From positions 1 to 64,000 of the forward strand of contig NZ_JANZKW010000004.1 of assembly GCF_027257935.1 (NCBI RefSeq): a stretch of 64,000 nucleotides of DNA, given 5' to 3'. A model generated the notes under the pieces. It was not told the DNA's origin and did not search any database. It worked only from the letters and a program-made list of their open reading frames with translations. Of this stretch, positions 1 through 7,943 are shown in pieces. The DNA comes from Chitinimonas sp. BJYL2. GTDB taxonomy: Bacteria; Pseudomonadota; Gammaproteobacteria; Burkholderiales; Chitinimonadaceae. Made by a program: the position numbers and the translations under genes. The number at the start of each line of letters is the position of its first letter. Position 1 is the first letter of the stretch.

Positions 1-288
1 GTTATAGAAGTGCAGGACCTCCTCGGGCTGGACAGTCTTGTAACGCGGCGAAACCACCGACAGTGGGGCCATGGTGTCGGAGCGAAACAGCACCTTGGCA
101 TCGGGATTGACGCGGATGTGCATACCTTCGCCCGAGACGTTGTAGAGCACGTCGCTTTGCTCGATGGTCCAGTCCATACCGGCCTCGGTGAGCCAGGTTT
201 CAAGGGGTTGCTTGGGAGATAGGGGGTTACCCAGGCCATGCCAGGGCGTTTGGCCGGCGAAGGCCATGGTTTCGACGAGGTGGGACAT
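1..288 (-). CDS. DUF932 domain protein, 3' part cut off by the window edge
   Basis: Reading leftwards from an ATG at 288, the first 96 codons are open to the window edge. The protein begins MSHLVETMAFAGQTPWHGLG, the usual opening of the DUF932 (phage/plasmid-like, TIGR03299) family, followed by a DAKVLFRSD..SPRYKTVQPEEV stretch also typical of it. A clear AGGAG lies 8 bases before the ATG. DUF932 proteins are carried by plasmids, ICEs and phages, often near replication or single-strand binding genes; their role is not established. Its presence supports the mobile nature of this region. A strong hairpin (309-331) sits in its leader. Confidence 0.75.
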   Translation of the reverse strand, partial: MSHLVETMAFAGQTPWHGLGNPLSPKQPLETWLTEAGMDWTIEQSDVLYNVSGEGMHIRVNPDAKVLFRSDTMAPLSVVSPRYKTVQPEEVLHFYN

Positions 289-466
289 CACGGACTCCTG
301 AAATGACGAAGCCCGGCGCGAGGCCGGGCTTGGGAACAGGTCTGGATCGGCGGGATCAGGACCTATCGGGTGCGGTTCAAGAGCGTGATATAGGGGTGAA
401 AAAATCTGGGATTGGGGCGGAGAGTAAGGCTGGGTGCGGGGTCTGGCGAAAATTTGGGCGGGGTTT

Positions 467-482
467 TCACCCATTTGGGTGA
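467..482. promoter_or_regulatory. Perfect palindrome, operator-like
   Basis: TCACCCA and TGGGTGA arms are separated by two bases. It lies about 180 bp upstream of the DUF932 start, a position suited to a repressor or activator site for that gene. No regulator is identified in the window for it. Confidence 0.35.
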
Positions 483-562
483 TGATTGGTTCGCGCAGGA
501 GCAGTTACCCTAGTTTAGGTAAGTAGTTCGGATAGGTTGGGTGATTAATCGCCAGCGGGCCA

Positions 563-640
563 GACTGGGCAGCCGCTTCTCGGCCAAAGTGGTCGCTTAC
601 CGCGCAGGGGCGGACCGTCCGCTACCGACCCTGAGCGGCC
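563..640 (-). repeat. Dispersed 78-bp stem-loop element, copy 1
   Basis: Read on the minus strand, this block aligns without gaps to 7858-7935 on the plus strand. The cores GGGTCGrTAGCrGACG and GGCCGAGAAGCGG are in both copies, and their starts are exactly 46 bases apart in each. Identity overall is about two thirds by eye. It sits just after the stop codon of the last gene of the CBASS operon. It includes a perfect GCGGAC-C-GTCCGC palindrome (610-622). Confidence 0.6.
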
Positions 641-691
641 AATTTTGATGACGCGACTTGAAATGTAGCTCGTATGTGATTGCTCGACGCG

Positions 692-1402
692 TTACCTACC
701 CAAAGATTCGAGGAGGTCTTCGAGCCGATTAATCACTCTGAGTACAACATTCTGCGCGGCCTCGTCACGGAGAAAGACAGGCCCTGCAGGTGCCAGGTCT
801 CTTGTGAGAAGCTCCTTCCAAGCTTTATCTTCTAGCAACCCAGGAAGGTTGGTTTGCTTACAGAATTCTTCGAATGAAGTGTTCGTCTCCCCGCCTAGCG
901 TCACTACATCTTCCGGGTTGAGTGGTGCCTTCAACACAACTTCGAACTGATCTCGTTTTCCACGGAAATTGAAAAGCGCGTCAGCCATAGACATATTTCT
1001 GGCGCGGTAGCTTTCGGCTGCCTTGACAAACTCGGTGTCAGTCCAAAGCGCTGGAATGTTCAATACAACATCTTCGCTCCGTGGTTCATGCTGGAAAACG
1101 ACGCCCGTGATGGTGTTGGGCCGTATTCGATACTTGAATTCCTCGGCAAAATTTCTATCAGTGGTCCAGCTCGTGATTCCATCATTCAACCGTCGAGTGA
1201 GTAACGGAATGACATCTTTGATCAGGAGAAACCGCTTGCGATAGCAAGCCACACTGACAGTTCGAAATTCTGGAGGCAAAGATTGAGCTTCATTCTGCAG
1301 CGTATCGGCCAAGGCGACTCGACGTGCCTGATCTTCACCCCAACCGTTTTGCCACGCTCCCAAGGCGCTTAGGAATGAATCGGAAAATATCGTTGTCGAC
1401 AT
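692..1402 (-). CDS. Fifth gene of the CBASS operon; possible ADP-ribosyltransferase-like protein
   Basis: A 236-aa soluble protein that I do not recognise by family. The ATG at 1402 is preferred (GGTGGTG just upstream) over a GTG at 1456. The motifs suggest an ART fold in the R-S-E arrangement: R55 in a CYRKR strand, then S78-W-T-T followed by a helix (DRNFAEEF), then Q152-F-E154 in QFEVVLKAPLNPEDVV. These resemble the Arg, STS and Q/E-x-E motifs of ADP-ribosyltransferases, including the 'SWTTD..xAxxF' shape common in bacterial toxins. This is inference from pattern only. It follows Cap3 by 94 bases on the same strand with no visible terminator between, so it is probably co-transcribed. It could instead be an unrelated cargo gene. 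Confidence 0.5.
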   Translation of the reverse strand: MSTTIFSDSFLSALGAWQNGWGEDQARRVALADTLQNEAQSLPPEFRTVSVACYRKRFLLIKDVIPLLTRRLNDGITSWTTDRNFAEEFKYRIRPNTITGVVFQHEPRSEDVVLNIPALWTDTEFVKAAESYRARNMSMADALFNFRGKRDQFEVVLKAPLNPEDVVTLGGETNTSFEEFCKQTNLPGLLEDKAWKELLTRDLAPAGPVFLRDEAAQNVVLRVINRLEDLLESLGR

Positions 1403-1496
1403 AACACCACCGCAGGTTTGGATCTCCTGATGGTACTGGACGTCGCCAACATCCACTGGGAGCCCCGTTCATTTGCTCAAGAATCCGCAGAACTCT

Positions 1497-1982
1497 TCAC
1501 AGCTTCTCCTGTTCGGCTCGCAATGCTTGATTGCCGTCATGAAGCCAAACACCGAGACCCTCTGGGAATGGCGCTTTCCCCACAATCAAAAAGAGGAGCC
1601 CAGTAAACATCCCCTTTGATGCATTGGCATGGTCAGCAGCCATCTGAAGATCTGTTCTAGATGGATGTGGTATTGATTCTGGGTGTGTATGCCAAAACCC
1701 AAGACAGTGAAGCCCCTGCTTGAAAAGCAGTTCTCGTTCGGCTTCTGCGTCTCGCAGGTCGAAACCCACGCCAGCGAATGTAGACCATTGCGATGGGAGC
1801 TGGGTGACGGCATCGACTACAACAACCTCAGTCGTGAGATCTCGAGCGTAAAGTTGGCCAACGGACTCTCGTACGGCCCTTCCGAGTTGCGCATGCCTCT
1901 CAAGCACCGCCAATCCTTTCGGGGGTATCGCAAGGCTCCACATGGCGCCTGGTAAGCGGAAGCGAAGGCCCTGGTCAGCCAT
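1497..1982 (-). CDS. cap3: CBASS Cap3, JAMM/JAB-family isopeptidase
   Basis: A 161-aa protein with a complete JAMM zinc protease motif: H98-T-H100-P followed by S108 and D111 (HTHPESIPHPSRTD). In type II CBASS, Cap3 removes the bond formed by Cap2 between the CD-NTase C-terminus and its target, and so sets the level of primed cyclase. The ATG at 1982 overlaps the cap2 stop by 8 bases, a sign of translational coupling. It has no signal peptide or membrane segment. JAB-type proteins also occur in other ubiquitin-like operons, but the E2-E1 fusion and CD-NTase next to it make the CBASS role the best reading. Confidence 0.85.
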   Translation of the reverse strand: MADQGLRFRLPGAMWSLAIPPKGLAVLERHAQLGRAVRESVGQLYARDLTTEVVVVDAVTQLPSQWSTFAGVGFDLRDAEAERELLFKQGLHCLGFWHTHPESIPHPSRTDLQMAADHANASKGMFTGLLFLIVGKAPFPEGLGVWLHDGNQALRAEQEKL

Positions 1983-3702
1983 TGGGATTCAAAACCTTGT
2001 TGTAGTCCCTTAATAGCATCGTCGAGTCAAACACACTGCCAGTCGCAGGGACAATTGTTCTAGGCTTTGCGCCCACGTTGAGCGCGTCCAAATAGGCCTT
2101 AGATCGTACCCACGACCAAATGACGGAGCTACCTGGTGTTAGGTCAAGAGCGCTTAACAGTCGCTCAGCCGCAAAACCCGCTGCTTGCCAAGTGTCTGCA
2201 ACACCATACGGGTGGAACCCAGCTCCACACGCGGGTATTTCATGCTTAGTAGGCTCTGGCCAGTCAGCAGCATTGACCAAGGTATCTGCGGGGTCCGTTA
2301 TCGGCCAGACGTCGGCAGTCCCCACCAGCGCAACATGTGCAGCTGCACAGTATGGCTCAAGCCAGGTATGCACGATGGGTGTGCCTTCGAAAGCGCTTTG
2401 TCGGCATTGACTCAGTAGCGCTCGCACTGAGCTTTCACCTGTGCAGTCGACTACCAAGTCGAACATGTTAGGTGATACGCGGTCGCTTACCCAGGAGCTG
2501 GCTAACGCTCGTACCCCTTGAACAGATACCCCTGGGATTTCACGAGTTAAGCGGTCTGCAAGTTGCGTAGCCTTAGCTTGCTCTGTCGACGATAGACCAA
2601 GAATGTGCCTTGAGCAGTTCTCTGGTAAGAACAGTTCGGGGTCGACAATCGTAATGCTACCGATACCGGCTCGGGCCAACAGTTCGATTATGGGGCTACC
2701 CAAGGAGCCACAACCTAGGACCAATACGCGTTTTGCCTGTCGTTTTGCGAACGCATCCAGGCCATAACCTCGCGTCAACGACCATTCAGCGTCCAATCGA
2801 ATAGAGGGGAGCGGCTCGATGGCAAGCGACGATAACCCCTGAACCAATGGCGGGCATAGCTGGTAGGCATAGGCGAACTGGCCTTGGACAAAAGCCACAA
2901 GGAATGGCTGCGCAGGCGTCCCTTCGAACTGCTGCAGCCATGAACTAGCGGACATCATGTTGCCCGATAATTGGCCAATCAGAGTATCGAGTTCCTCGAA
3001 GTCCATAGGCCAAACCCCCGGCCGCCAATCTAGGTCCTCTGACAGAGGGATGAAGAGAGCCTGTCCCCGAACCAGCTGACCGGTCGATAAACCGTGCCGT
3101 CGCGCTAGCGTATGTGGGTCCGTTGCTCCTGGACAGCCAACGGCTATTTTGGCCTTTTGATGATCGCTACTCACGTAGTAGACGGCTAATGTGCCTTCCT
3201 CAATTTTTGTCAGTCCGTGGATGGCCAAATACAACTGGCCGGGAGTAGGTCGGGCCTCGGGGCGTGAAGCTACTTTGTCGCAAAATCTGAGCCAATATGA
3301 CCAGCACTCACGTTTGAGCTCGGAAACAATCCAGTCCTCGTCGTTGCATTGCGTAAGGAAATTCTGGAAAGCGTTAAGAACTCGACCTACCGCTGGCACA
3401 GGGTCAGCGTAGTCCTGAGGTGAGGCCTCTACACCCAAACAGACCTTGCCTGTCTCTTCCACGTGAGGGAGAACCAAGCAATGGTCTCTGTGCAAATGGA
3501 TTTGTGCCGGGGTTGCGGGGAAATCGCGAGGTAGTGAGAGCCGCGCTGTATCGTGCAGCAACCTTGGGTGGGCTACTTTAAACTCCCACGCCATTGGTTT
3601 TGACGACCCTGGCAAACTAGCTACCCGGGTTGCAAACTGTGTTCCAGCCTCCGTTAACCACGCCTCTACAGCGTTTGCGGCGACGGCAAAAGGTTTGACC
3701 AT
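1975..3702 (-). CDS. cap2: CBASS Cap2, E2-E1 ubiquitin-transfer-like fusion
   Basis: A 575-aa protein with an N-terminal E2-like domain (catalytic Cys about residue 88 in HVEETGKVCLG), a linker, and a C-terminal ThiF/E1 adenylation domain. The nucleotide-binding GCGSLG is near residue 330, DPE..ENCSRH follows, and the likely E1 transfer Cys is near residue 492 in PACGAGFHPYG. Cap2 joins the C-terminus of the CD-NTase to target molecules to prime second-messenger synthesis. The start at ATG 3702 lies 11 bases after the CD-NTase stop and fits the family; a longer in-frame reading from 3828 would overlap the CD-NTase by over 100 bases and is less likely. All catalytic residues appear intact. Confidence 0.88.
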   Translation of the reverse strand: MVKPFAVAANAVEAWLTEAGTQFATRVASLPGSSKPMAWEFKVAHPRLLHDTARLSLPRDFPATPAQIHLHRDHCLVLPHVEETGKVCLGVEASPQDYADPVPAVGRVLNAFQNFLTQCNDEDWIVSELKRECWSYWLRFCDKVASRPEARPTPGQLYLAIHGLTKIEEGTLAVYYVSSDHQKAKIAVGCPGATDPHTLARRHGLSTGQLVRGQALFIPLSEDLDWRPGVWPMDFEELDTLIGQLSGNMMSASSWLQQFEGTPAQPFLVAFVQGQFAYAYQLCPPLVQGLSSLAIEPLPSIRLDAEWSLTRGYGLDAFAKRQAKRVLVLGCGSLGSPIIELLARAGIGSITIVDPELFLPENCSRHILGLSSTEQAKATQLADRLTREIPGVSVQGVRALASSWVSDRVSPNMFDLVVDCTGESSVRALLSQCRQSAFEGTPIVHTWLEPYCAAAHVALVGTADVWPITDPADTLVNAADWPEPTKHEIPACGAGFHPYGVADTWQAAGFAAERLLSALDLTPGSSVIWSWVRSKAYLDALNVGAKPRTIVPATGSVFDSTMLLRDYNKVLNPNG

Positions 3703-3713
3703 GCAGACCTGCT

Positions 3714-4922
3714 TCAGGCTAACGTGTTTTTCGAGCCCTGAGGACGGACAGTCGTCGGGTTGGCTTGCTGCTGACCAGGAACAGCCGCAAGCAGGCCTTG
3801 CAGCGGGCTTGGCATCGATGCCTTCCAAGCATCCACCCCATACTGACCAAATACGCTACGAATCCGAGCCTCGCTCTTTTTGCTGTACTCCTCAGTAAAT
3901 AGTGCCTCGAGGTCGGTGCGCAATTGCTGCTGCCAGATTTTGAACTCACGAGCGCGAAGACCTCCATCGGAGTTCCAGCGGTCGGCGAAATTCTCCGTAC
4001 TCAAAGCTGGGTTTGATACGCGGTAGCTACGGCCATCGGTGGCGATACCCCGAGGCATTCGATCAACCAGTTCTAGAAGGACTTCGATAGGTGAGGAATA
4101 AGCTGTTTGTTCGTGAGTCACCATGTGGTTGTAGGCATGGCCGGCCAATGTCACTAGGATGACTGAAATCGGTTTGGCATCCTTTCGGGCATCGGGAAGG
4201 TTCCAATAATAGTTGTCGCGATGCAGCTTTATAAGCTGAACACCACGTCGAAGGATGTCATCAATGCCAACGGGAGTAACCGGTATCGGAGCGACCTGTG
4301 TGTCAGCTTTGATGAACGTCTCTACTAACCCACGATGAAACACGAATCGTTTGTTTGCGATGTTGCAGAACCAATTGGCAAACTCTTCCGGGTTGGAAGG
4401 ACTCCATTGAGTGTCCGGATCACGAACCCGAAGGTCGGTTGTTATGCCCATCGACCGGCTGTCAGGTAAGGCAGGTGTTACATCGAAGTAGAATGGTTCT
4501 CCAGGATAATTCAGCCGCCAGCAGCGACGCTTTGCCACTGGATCGCCTGCGTCCGGGACACCTTTTAGCGCCGAGCCGAAATTCTGGAAAAATTGCTCGG
4601 AGTCACGTATGCCATGAACCTTGGGGCCGGTCATCTTCACCACAATATCGAGGTCGAATTTCTGGCTACCTCTCGGCGACACGGTTGTTTGGGTACGCAT
4701 AGAGCCTTGAACGAAGACGTGCGTATCGGTATTGGCTATGCCCATTTTTGTCGCTACATGCCGACCGAGCGCCTCATATCGTTTTATGGCTTGAGTGCGC
4801 TCCTTTTCAGATAGCTCTAGTTTCTGAAGCATCTCGACAATGAAGGCCTCCCACTGCATCCGTTCCTGCCGGGCTTGAAGGGTTGCAAGAATGCGTTTTG
4901 CGTAGCTATTTGTTGTAGTCAT
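3714..4922 (-). CDS. CD-NTase (cGAS/DncV-like nucleotidyltransferase), CBASS second-messenger synthase
   Basis: A 402-aa protein with the polymerase-beta-like core of CD-NTases: G73-S74 in VQGSMRTQTT, the metal-binding pair D90-L-D92 in FDLDIVV, and a third Asp at D148 in FYFDVTPA. In CBASS it makes a cyclic di- or trinucleotide when phage infection is sensed, which turns on the Cap effector. Which nucleotide is made cannot be read from sequence alone. The pairing with an HNH-SAVED effector recalls published CdnG-Cap5 systems that use 3',2'-cGAMP, but clade membership is untested here. The C-terminus ends in a small residue (...KNTLA), as needed for Cap2-mediated conjugation. It starts 24 bases after Cap5 and is followed by cap2. 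Confidence 0.88.
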   Translation of the reverse strand: MTTTNSYAKRILATLQARQERMQWEAFIVEMLQKLELSEKERTQAIKRYEALGRHVATKMGIANTDTHVFVQGSMRTQTTVSPRGSQKFDLDIVVKMTGPKVHGIRDSEQFFQNFGSALKGVPDAGDPVAKRRCWRLNYPGEPFYFDVTPALPDSRSMGITTDLRVRDPDTQWSPSNPEEFANWFCNIANKRFVFHRGLVETFIKADTQVAPIPVTPVGIDDILRRGVQLIKLHRDNYYWNLPDARKDAKPISVILVTLAGHAYNHMVTHEQTAYSSPIEVLLELVDRMPRGIATDGRSYRVSNPALSTENFADRWNSDGGLRAREFKIWQQQLRTDLEALFTEEYSKKSEARIRSVFGQYGVDAWKASMPSPLQGLLAAVPGQQQANPTTVRPQGSKNTLA

Positions 4923-4946
4923 GCTGAGAACCTCCCTGATTCAGAA

Positions 4947-6542
4947 TCAAAGCGCTATTTGTTCACCATTAGGGCCTGTGAGCATATTCGATGAAATTTC
5001 AATGGTTGCCTTAAACGAACTCCCTATACCCCGATCGGTCTCGTAGCAGACGTATGTGGCTTGGTTGCGCGCTTGCATCTTTTGCCCAACGCGGAAGCAC
5101 GCCGAAGCCGGCGCCCCAACGATAAGATGGATGCGCTGGACTTTCCATTGGTCCTGAAGTTTTCGCACGGCTTCATCCAGCTTTGTGCCGAACAGCTCTA
5201 GGTCCTTGGGGTGCCCCATAACATCAGAGCCGAACCGATCAGCGATGAGCTTGATAGTCGGCAACCGCAACTCGCCATTCTCGAAGCATTGCGTAGTTAG
5301 TCTATCGAGCGCAACGTCGAAAGTCAGTGATACCAGCAGGCAAGCCTCGTTTTGACCTGAGAAGTCTTTGAGAACCTCTAAACGATACTTGTCAGTGCTT
5401 GGTTCGATGGCATCCGACGGCCAGGCCCACTGGCCACCTTGATTGCCAGCCACCTTGTCTCGGTGAAACTGAAAGACTGAAACCCCGGCCGTATCGCCAA
5501 TTAGCCGACCACCCAGTATCAAAACTGAGGTGCTATGAACGGGGAAGATAGCAAGATGCGGTCGTGCCTGACCTCGTGCAGAGCCGTTCAGGAGAGCTCT
5601 TAGGCGAGGAATATCCGTGGAGAGCGACTCAAAAAGGCAGCCCCAATAAGCCGTCGAATGCGGGTTGTGTAGGATGTAGTTGTTGCAACAAAAATACTCT
5701 GGCTCATCTCTGCTGGACCTTAGGCCGGCATTTAGCATGGCGTCTTCGACGTTCCGCTTTGAGTAGTGATGAGGTTGCCCTGTGACGTTGCCAATAAGCA
5801 TGATTGGCACGGCCGGCGGGTATTGAAGGCCGGCAAGAAGGCGTTTTATGCTGGTTACATTTCGGGCCCGCATCGCCCGAAGCTTCTCTGTTGTGTAAAA
5901 GGCCGGAGCTACTCGGTCGATTAGTCGATGGCACTTGTCGCAAAGCAACATTATATTTTCTGCATCGTCGGCTAGGCGTGGCGACCAGACAGGATCTCCA
6001 CGTGGACCGTCGACCGAGGAAGCAACGATATGAGCTAGATAGCTGTAGTTGGCATGCGAGTCAGTCGCAAAATGAGATGTAAGGTCCTCACCGCACCCCT
6101 CAAATTGACAGCGCCAAGCCGAGGAGATGAATACCTTCTGGGCTGTTTTGGGCGTCACGTCCCCAGTTCGCCCCTTCGTGGAGGTAATCTTAAGTGCGGC
6201 GGCCTGCCAAGTCTGAAGCAGACTTTTGGTTGCCGCAGTGATTGCCAGCGCAGCGAGGTCAGCATCCTTTGGGTTAGCTGCACTCGTTACTGCCCACTTG
6301 ACGATCCCGCGCCGGCAGGAAGAGATGGCGGCCAGGGATTCTCCGCCGAGATCACCGATGCCCTCAAAGGCCCACACATCGGTCGAGGCTGTCCTTGAAA
6401 ACACACTGCAAGTAAATTGATTGACTACTAAGAGGGGCTCTTTCCCTGCCGCCAAGAGCTCTTGCAGTAGATGTGCCATCTCATCATCAGTAAGTCCTAC
6501 GGGGTGCAAAGTTGGCGACGAATTTATTGCGGGACCTAGCAT
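4947..6542 (-). CDS. cap5: CBASS Cap5 effector: HNH nuclease fused to SAVED sensor, with extra N-terminal domain
   Basis: A 531-aa effector. The HNH domain spans about residues 135-235: a zinc-type C145-x4-C150, then H171 in LAHIVASS, N196 in ENIMLL, and C201-x2-C204-H205. The C-terminal half (about 250-531) fits a SAVED domain, ending with IHLIVGAPASACFRVG, the usual last SAVED strand region. Cap5 proteins cut double-stranded DNA when SAVED binds the cyclic nucleotide, which kills the infected cell. Residues 1-130 are not part of the usual HNH-SAVED layout and make this protein well longer than the roughly 400-aa forms I know. The ATG at 6542 has GGGGAA 7 bases upstream, so the extension is probably real. 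It is the first gene of the operon; a TATACT box lies at 6663-6668 (minus) with a poor -35. Confidence 0.85.
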   Translation of the reverse strand: MLGPAINSSPTLHPVGLTDDEMAHLLQELLAAGKEPLLVVNQFTCSVFSRTASTDVWAFEGIGDLGGESLAAISSCRRGIVKWAVTSAANPKDADLAALAITAATKSLLQTWQAAALKITSTKGRTGDVTPKTAQKVFISSAWRCQFEGCGEDLTSHFATDSHANYSYLAHIVASSVDGPRGDPVWSPRLADDAENIMLLCDKCHRLIDRVAPAFYTTEKLRAMRARNVTSIKRLLAGLQYPPAVPIMLIGNVTGQPHHYSKRNVEDAMLNAGLRSSRDEPEYFCCNNYILHNPHSTAYWGCLFESLSTDIPRLRALLNGSARGQARPHLAIFPVHSTSVLILGGRLIGDTAGVSVFQFHRDKVAGNQGGQWAWPSDAIEPSTDKYRLEVLKDFSGQNEACLLVSLTFDVALDRLTTQCFENGELRLPTIKLIADRFGSDVMGHPKDLELFGTKLDEAVRKLQDQWKVQRIHLIVGAPASACFRVGQKMQARNQATYVCYETDRGIGSSFKATIEISSNMLTGPNGEQIAL

Positions 6543-6730
6543 GCATCAATTCCCCAAGTAGCCAGATGGCTGTGCTAAACGCGAAATACCTTCCAAGCTG
6601 CATGAACGGGCGTGTCGGGCTGTCTGGTATCAAACCTGCAGGCATAGCGGCCGTCACTTTCTAGTATATCGCCACGCCACGCTTTCGAGTTCGTGCTACA
6701 GGGGTGATCGTCCAATAGTAAGGGTTGCAC

Positions 6731-7828
6731 ATGTATATTGGTGGCACTCTGTTGCTTGCTCGGAATACCGTTATGGTTGATCAAAAATACGATGAATTGA
6801 GAGCCCGCGTTTTTGCGGAAAGGGAAAATGATTCCCGCAAACGGCTTACTGAAGCAACAGACTTAATTGCCAAGTTCACAGCTCTGGCCAGATCCAAGGG
6901 CGTAGTCGTTGGCGAAGAGTCATTCGAGTTCATCCGAACAATCGGAATTGTTGCCAAGGCGAAGGGCATCGCAAGGACGTTATTGGGGCCGATAAAGACA
7001 GAACGCGACGGGCTGCTGTCGTTTAACGAGATCGCGCGCCGCTACCCTCCTTCCCTTCACTGCGAAGGATGCTTTGCTGGGTCTGACTTTATTCTGATGG
7101 CCCACCCCTGTTACCGGCGTGGAATGCATCCAGTCAACAACTGGGCCCCGAGGTTTATTGACCTGTTCTGGCAATTTGACGACCCTGCTATAGAAAAATA
7201 TATCGCCCTCGATGAGGACCGAGTCCGGATCGATGTTGACGGGGGGTACTATGTTGAGGCTGACACTTGGTATGGCGCTCCCTTCGAGGAGGACATACGA
7301 AATATCGAACCTGGCGTCATCAAGTTACGCCCTCCCGCGGATCTCGAATTTCACGATGTGTCTTTCTTCTTCGCTAGCGCGCATTGTCTGGACATCAAGT
7401 GGAGCGAATCAAATGGCATCAAGTCGTTCCAGGCTCTGGAAATGAAAACTGAGGATATCCGGATCGAGATCGAGGGGCAGCCTTCCTTCCCTGCTCGTTA
7501 CCTGCACGCAGAGTTCGACGTCCAGGCCAACTGTTTCAGGCACTTCGATGGCGCCATCCAGCTTTTCACGGAAGAAGAATATTTTCAGAGGCGGGACTCT
7601 GACTTCAACATGACAATGAAGAACTCTGCACACGTCAAGGCTCGATCAAGCAAGGTGTTCAAGATCAATGGCCCTCTGAAAACGAAAGACTGGGTCGAGT
7701 TCTGCTGCCACTTCTTTGCAGCCAACCCGCTTACCTTCGAGTACTTCAGCGGGGAGTATCCGAACCATGTCACTGAGACTCTCAAAAGGATCAGAGGCGG
7801 TACATCGCAACTTGTCGGTGAGCACTAA
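6731..7828 (+). CDS. Unknown protein divergent from the CBASS operon
   Basis: A 365-aa protein I do not recognise. It begins with a charged helical stretch (KYDELRARVFAERENDSRKRL), has a CEGC pair near residue 110 (SLHCEGCFAGSD), and then a long mixed alpha/beta region rich in aromatic and acidic residues. No signal peptide or membrane segment is obvious. The ATG at 6731 has AAGGG 7 bases upstream; a second in-frame ATG at 6773 (GGAA upstream) would give a shorter protein starting MVDQKYDEL and is also possible. It is divided from Cap5 by about 190 bp holding both promoters, and it lies inside the repeat pair that flanks the defence cassette, so a defence-linked role is possible but unproven. 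Confidence 0.6.
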   Translation: MYIGGTLLLARNTVMVDQKYDELRARVFAERENDSRKRLTEATDLIAKFTALARSKGVVVGEESFEFIRTIGIVAKAKGIARTLLGPIKTERDGLLSFNEIARRYPPSLHCEGCFAGSDFILMAHPCYRRGMHPVNNWAPRFIDLFWQFDDPAIEKYIALDEDRVRIDVDGGYYVEADTWYGAPFEEDIRNIEPGVIKLRPPADLEFHDVSFFFASAHCLDIKWSESNGIKSFQALEMKTEDIRIEIEGQPSFPARYLHAEFDVQANCFRHFDGAIQLFTEEEYFQRRDSDFNMTMKNSAHVKARSSKVFKINGPLKTKDWVEFCCHFFAANPLTFEYFSGEYPNHVTETLKRIRGGTSQLVGEH

Positions 7829-7857
7829 CCTCGCTGCTGGATGAATTCATGGAGAAG

Positions 7858-7935
7858 GTCTGCTTCGGGTCGATAGCAGACGTTAGGGCCTTATGACCTA
7901 GACGTCTGCTAAGGCCGAGAAGCGGACATCCAGTC
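7858..7935 (+). repeat. Dispersed 78-bp stem-loop element, copy 2
   Basis: Two tandem stem-loops with the same design: GTCTGCT-N10-AGCAGAC (7858-7881) and GTCTGCT-N10-AGCGGAC (7904-7927). Two further stems overlap them: AGCAGACGT (7875-7883) can pair with ACGTCTGCT (7902-7910), and AGCGGAC (7921-7927) with GTCCGCT (7933-7939). It is related, in opposite orientation, to 563-640. It fills the gap between two convergent genes, so it may also help end transcription. Confidence 0.6.
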
Positions 7936-7943
7936 CGCTCACT

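Larger units (their letters stand above)
289..691. other. Intergenic region with palindromes, no gene seen
   Basis: No coding frame with a credible start is visible here. It contains a 9-bp-arm hairpin at 309-331 (AAGCCCGGC / GCCGGGCTT) in the leader of the DUF932 gene, and a perfect palindrome TCACCCA-TT-TGGGTGA at 467-482 that looks like an operator. It also contains the left member of the repeat pair at 563-640. The last part (641-691) is the downstream flank of the ART-like gene. Confidence 0.6.

Noticed and set aside
1-700. Left attachment site of the island (copy of tmRNA 3' end)
   Set aside because: A few short matches such as GCGGTTCAAG were seen near 370, but the T-arm and acceptor sequence is not present, so no att site is called.
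6575-6784. 69-codon minus-strand frame in the cap5/unknown-gene gap
   Set aside because: It overlaps the start of the plus-strand gene, has no ribosome site, and lies in the promoter region.
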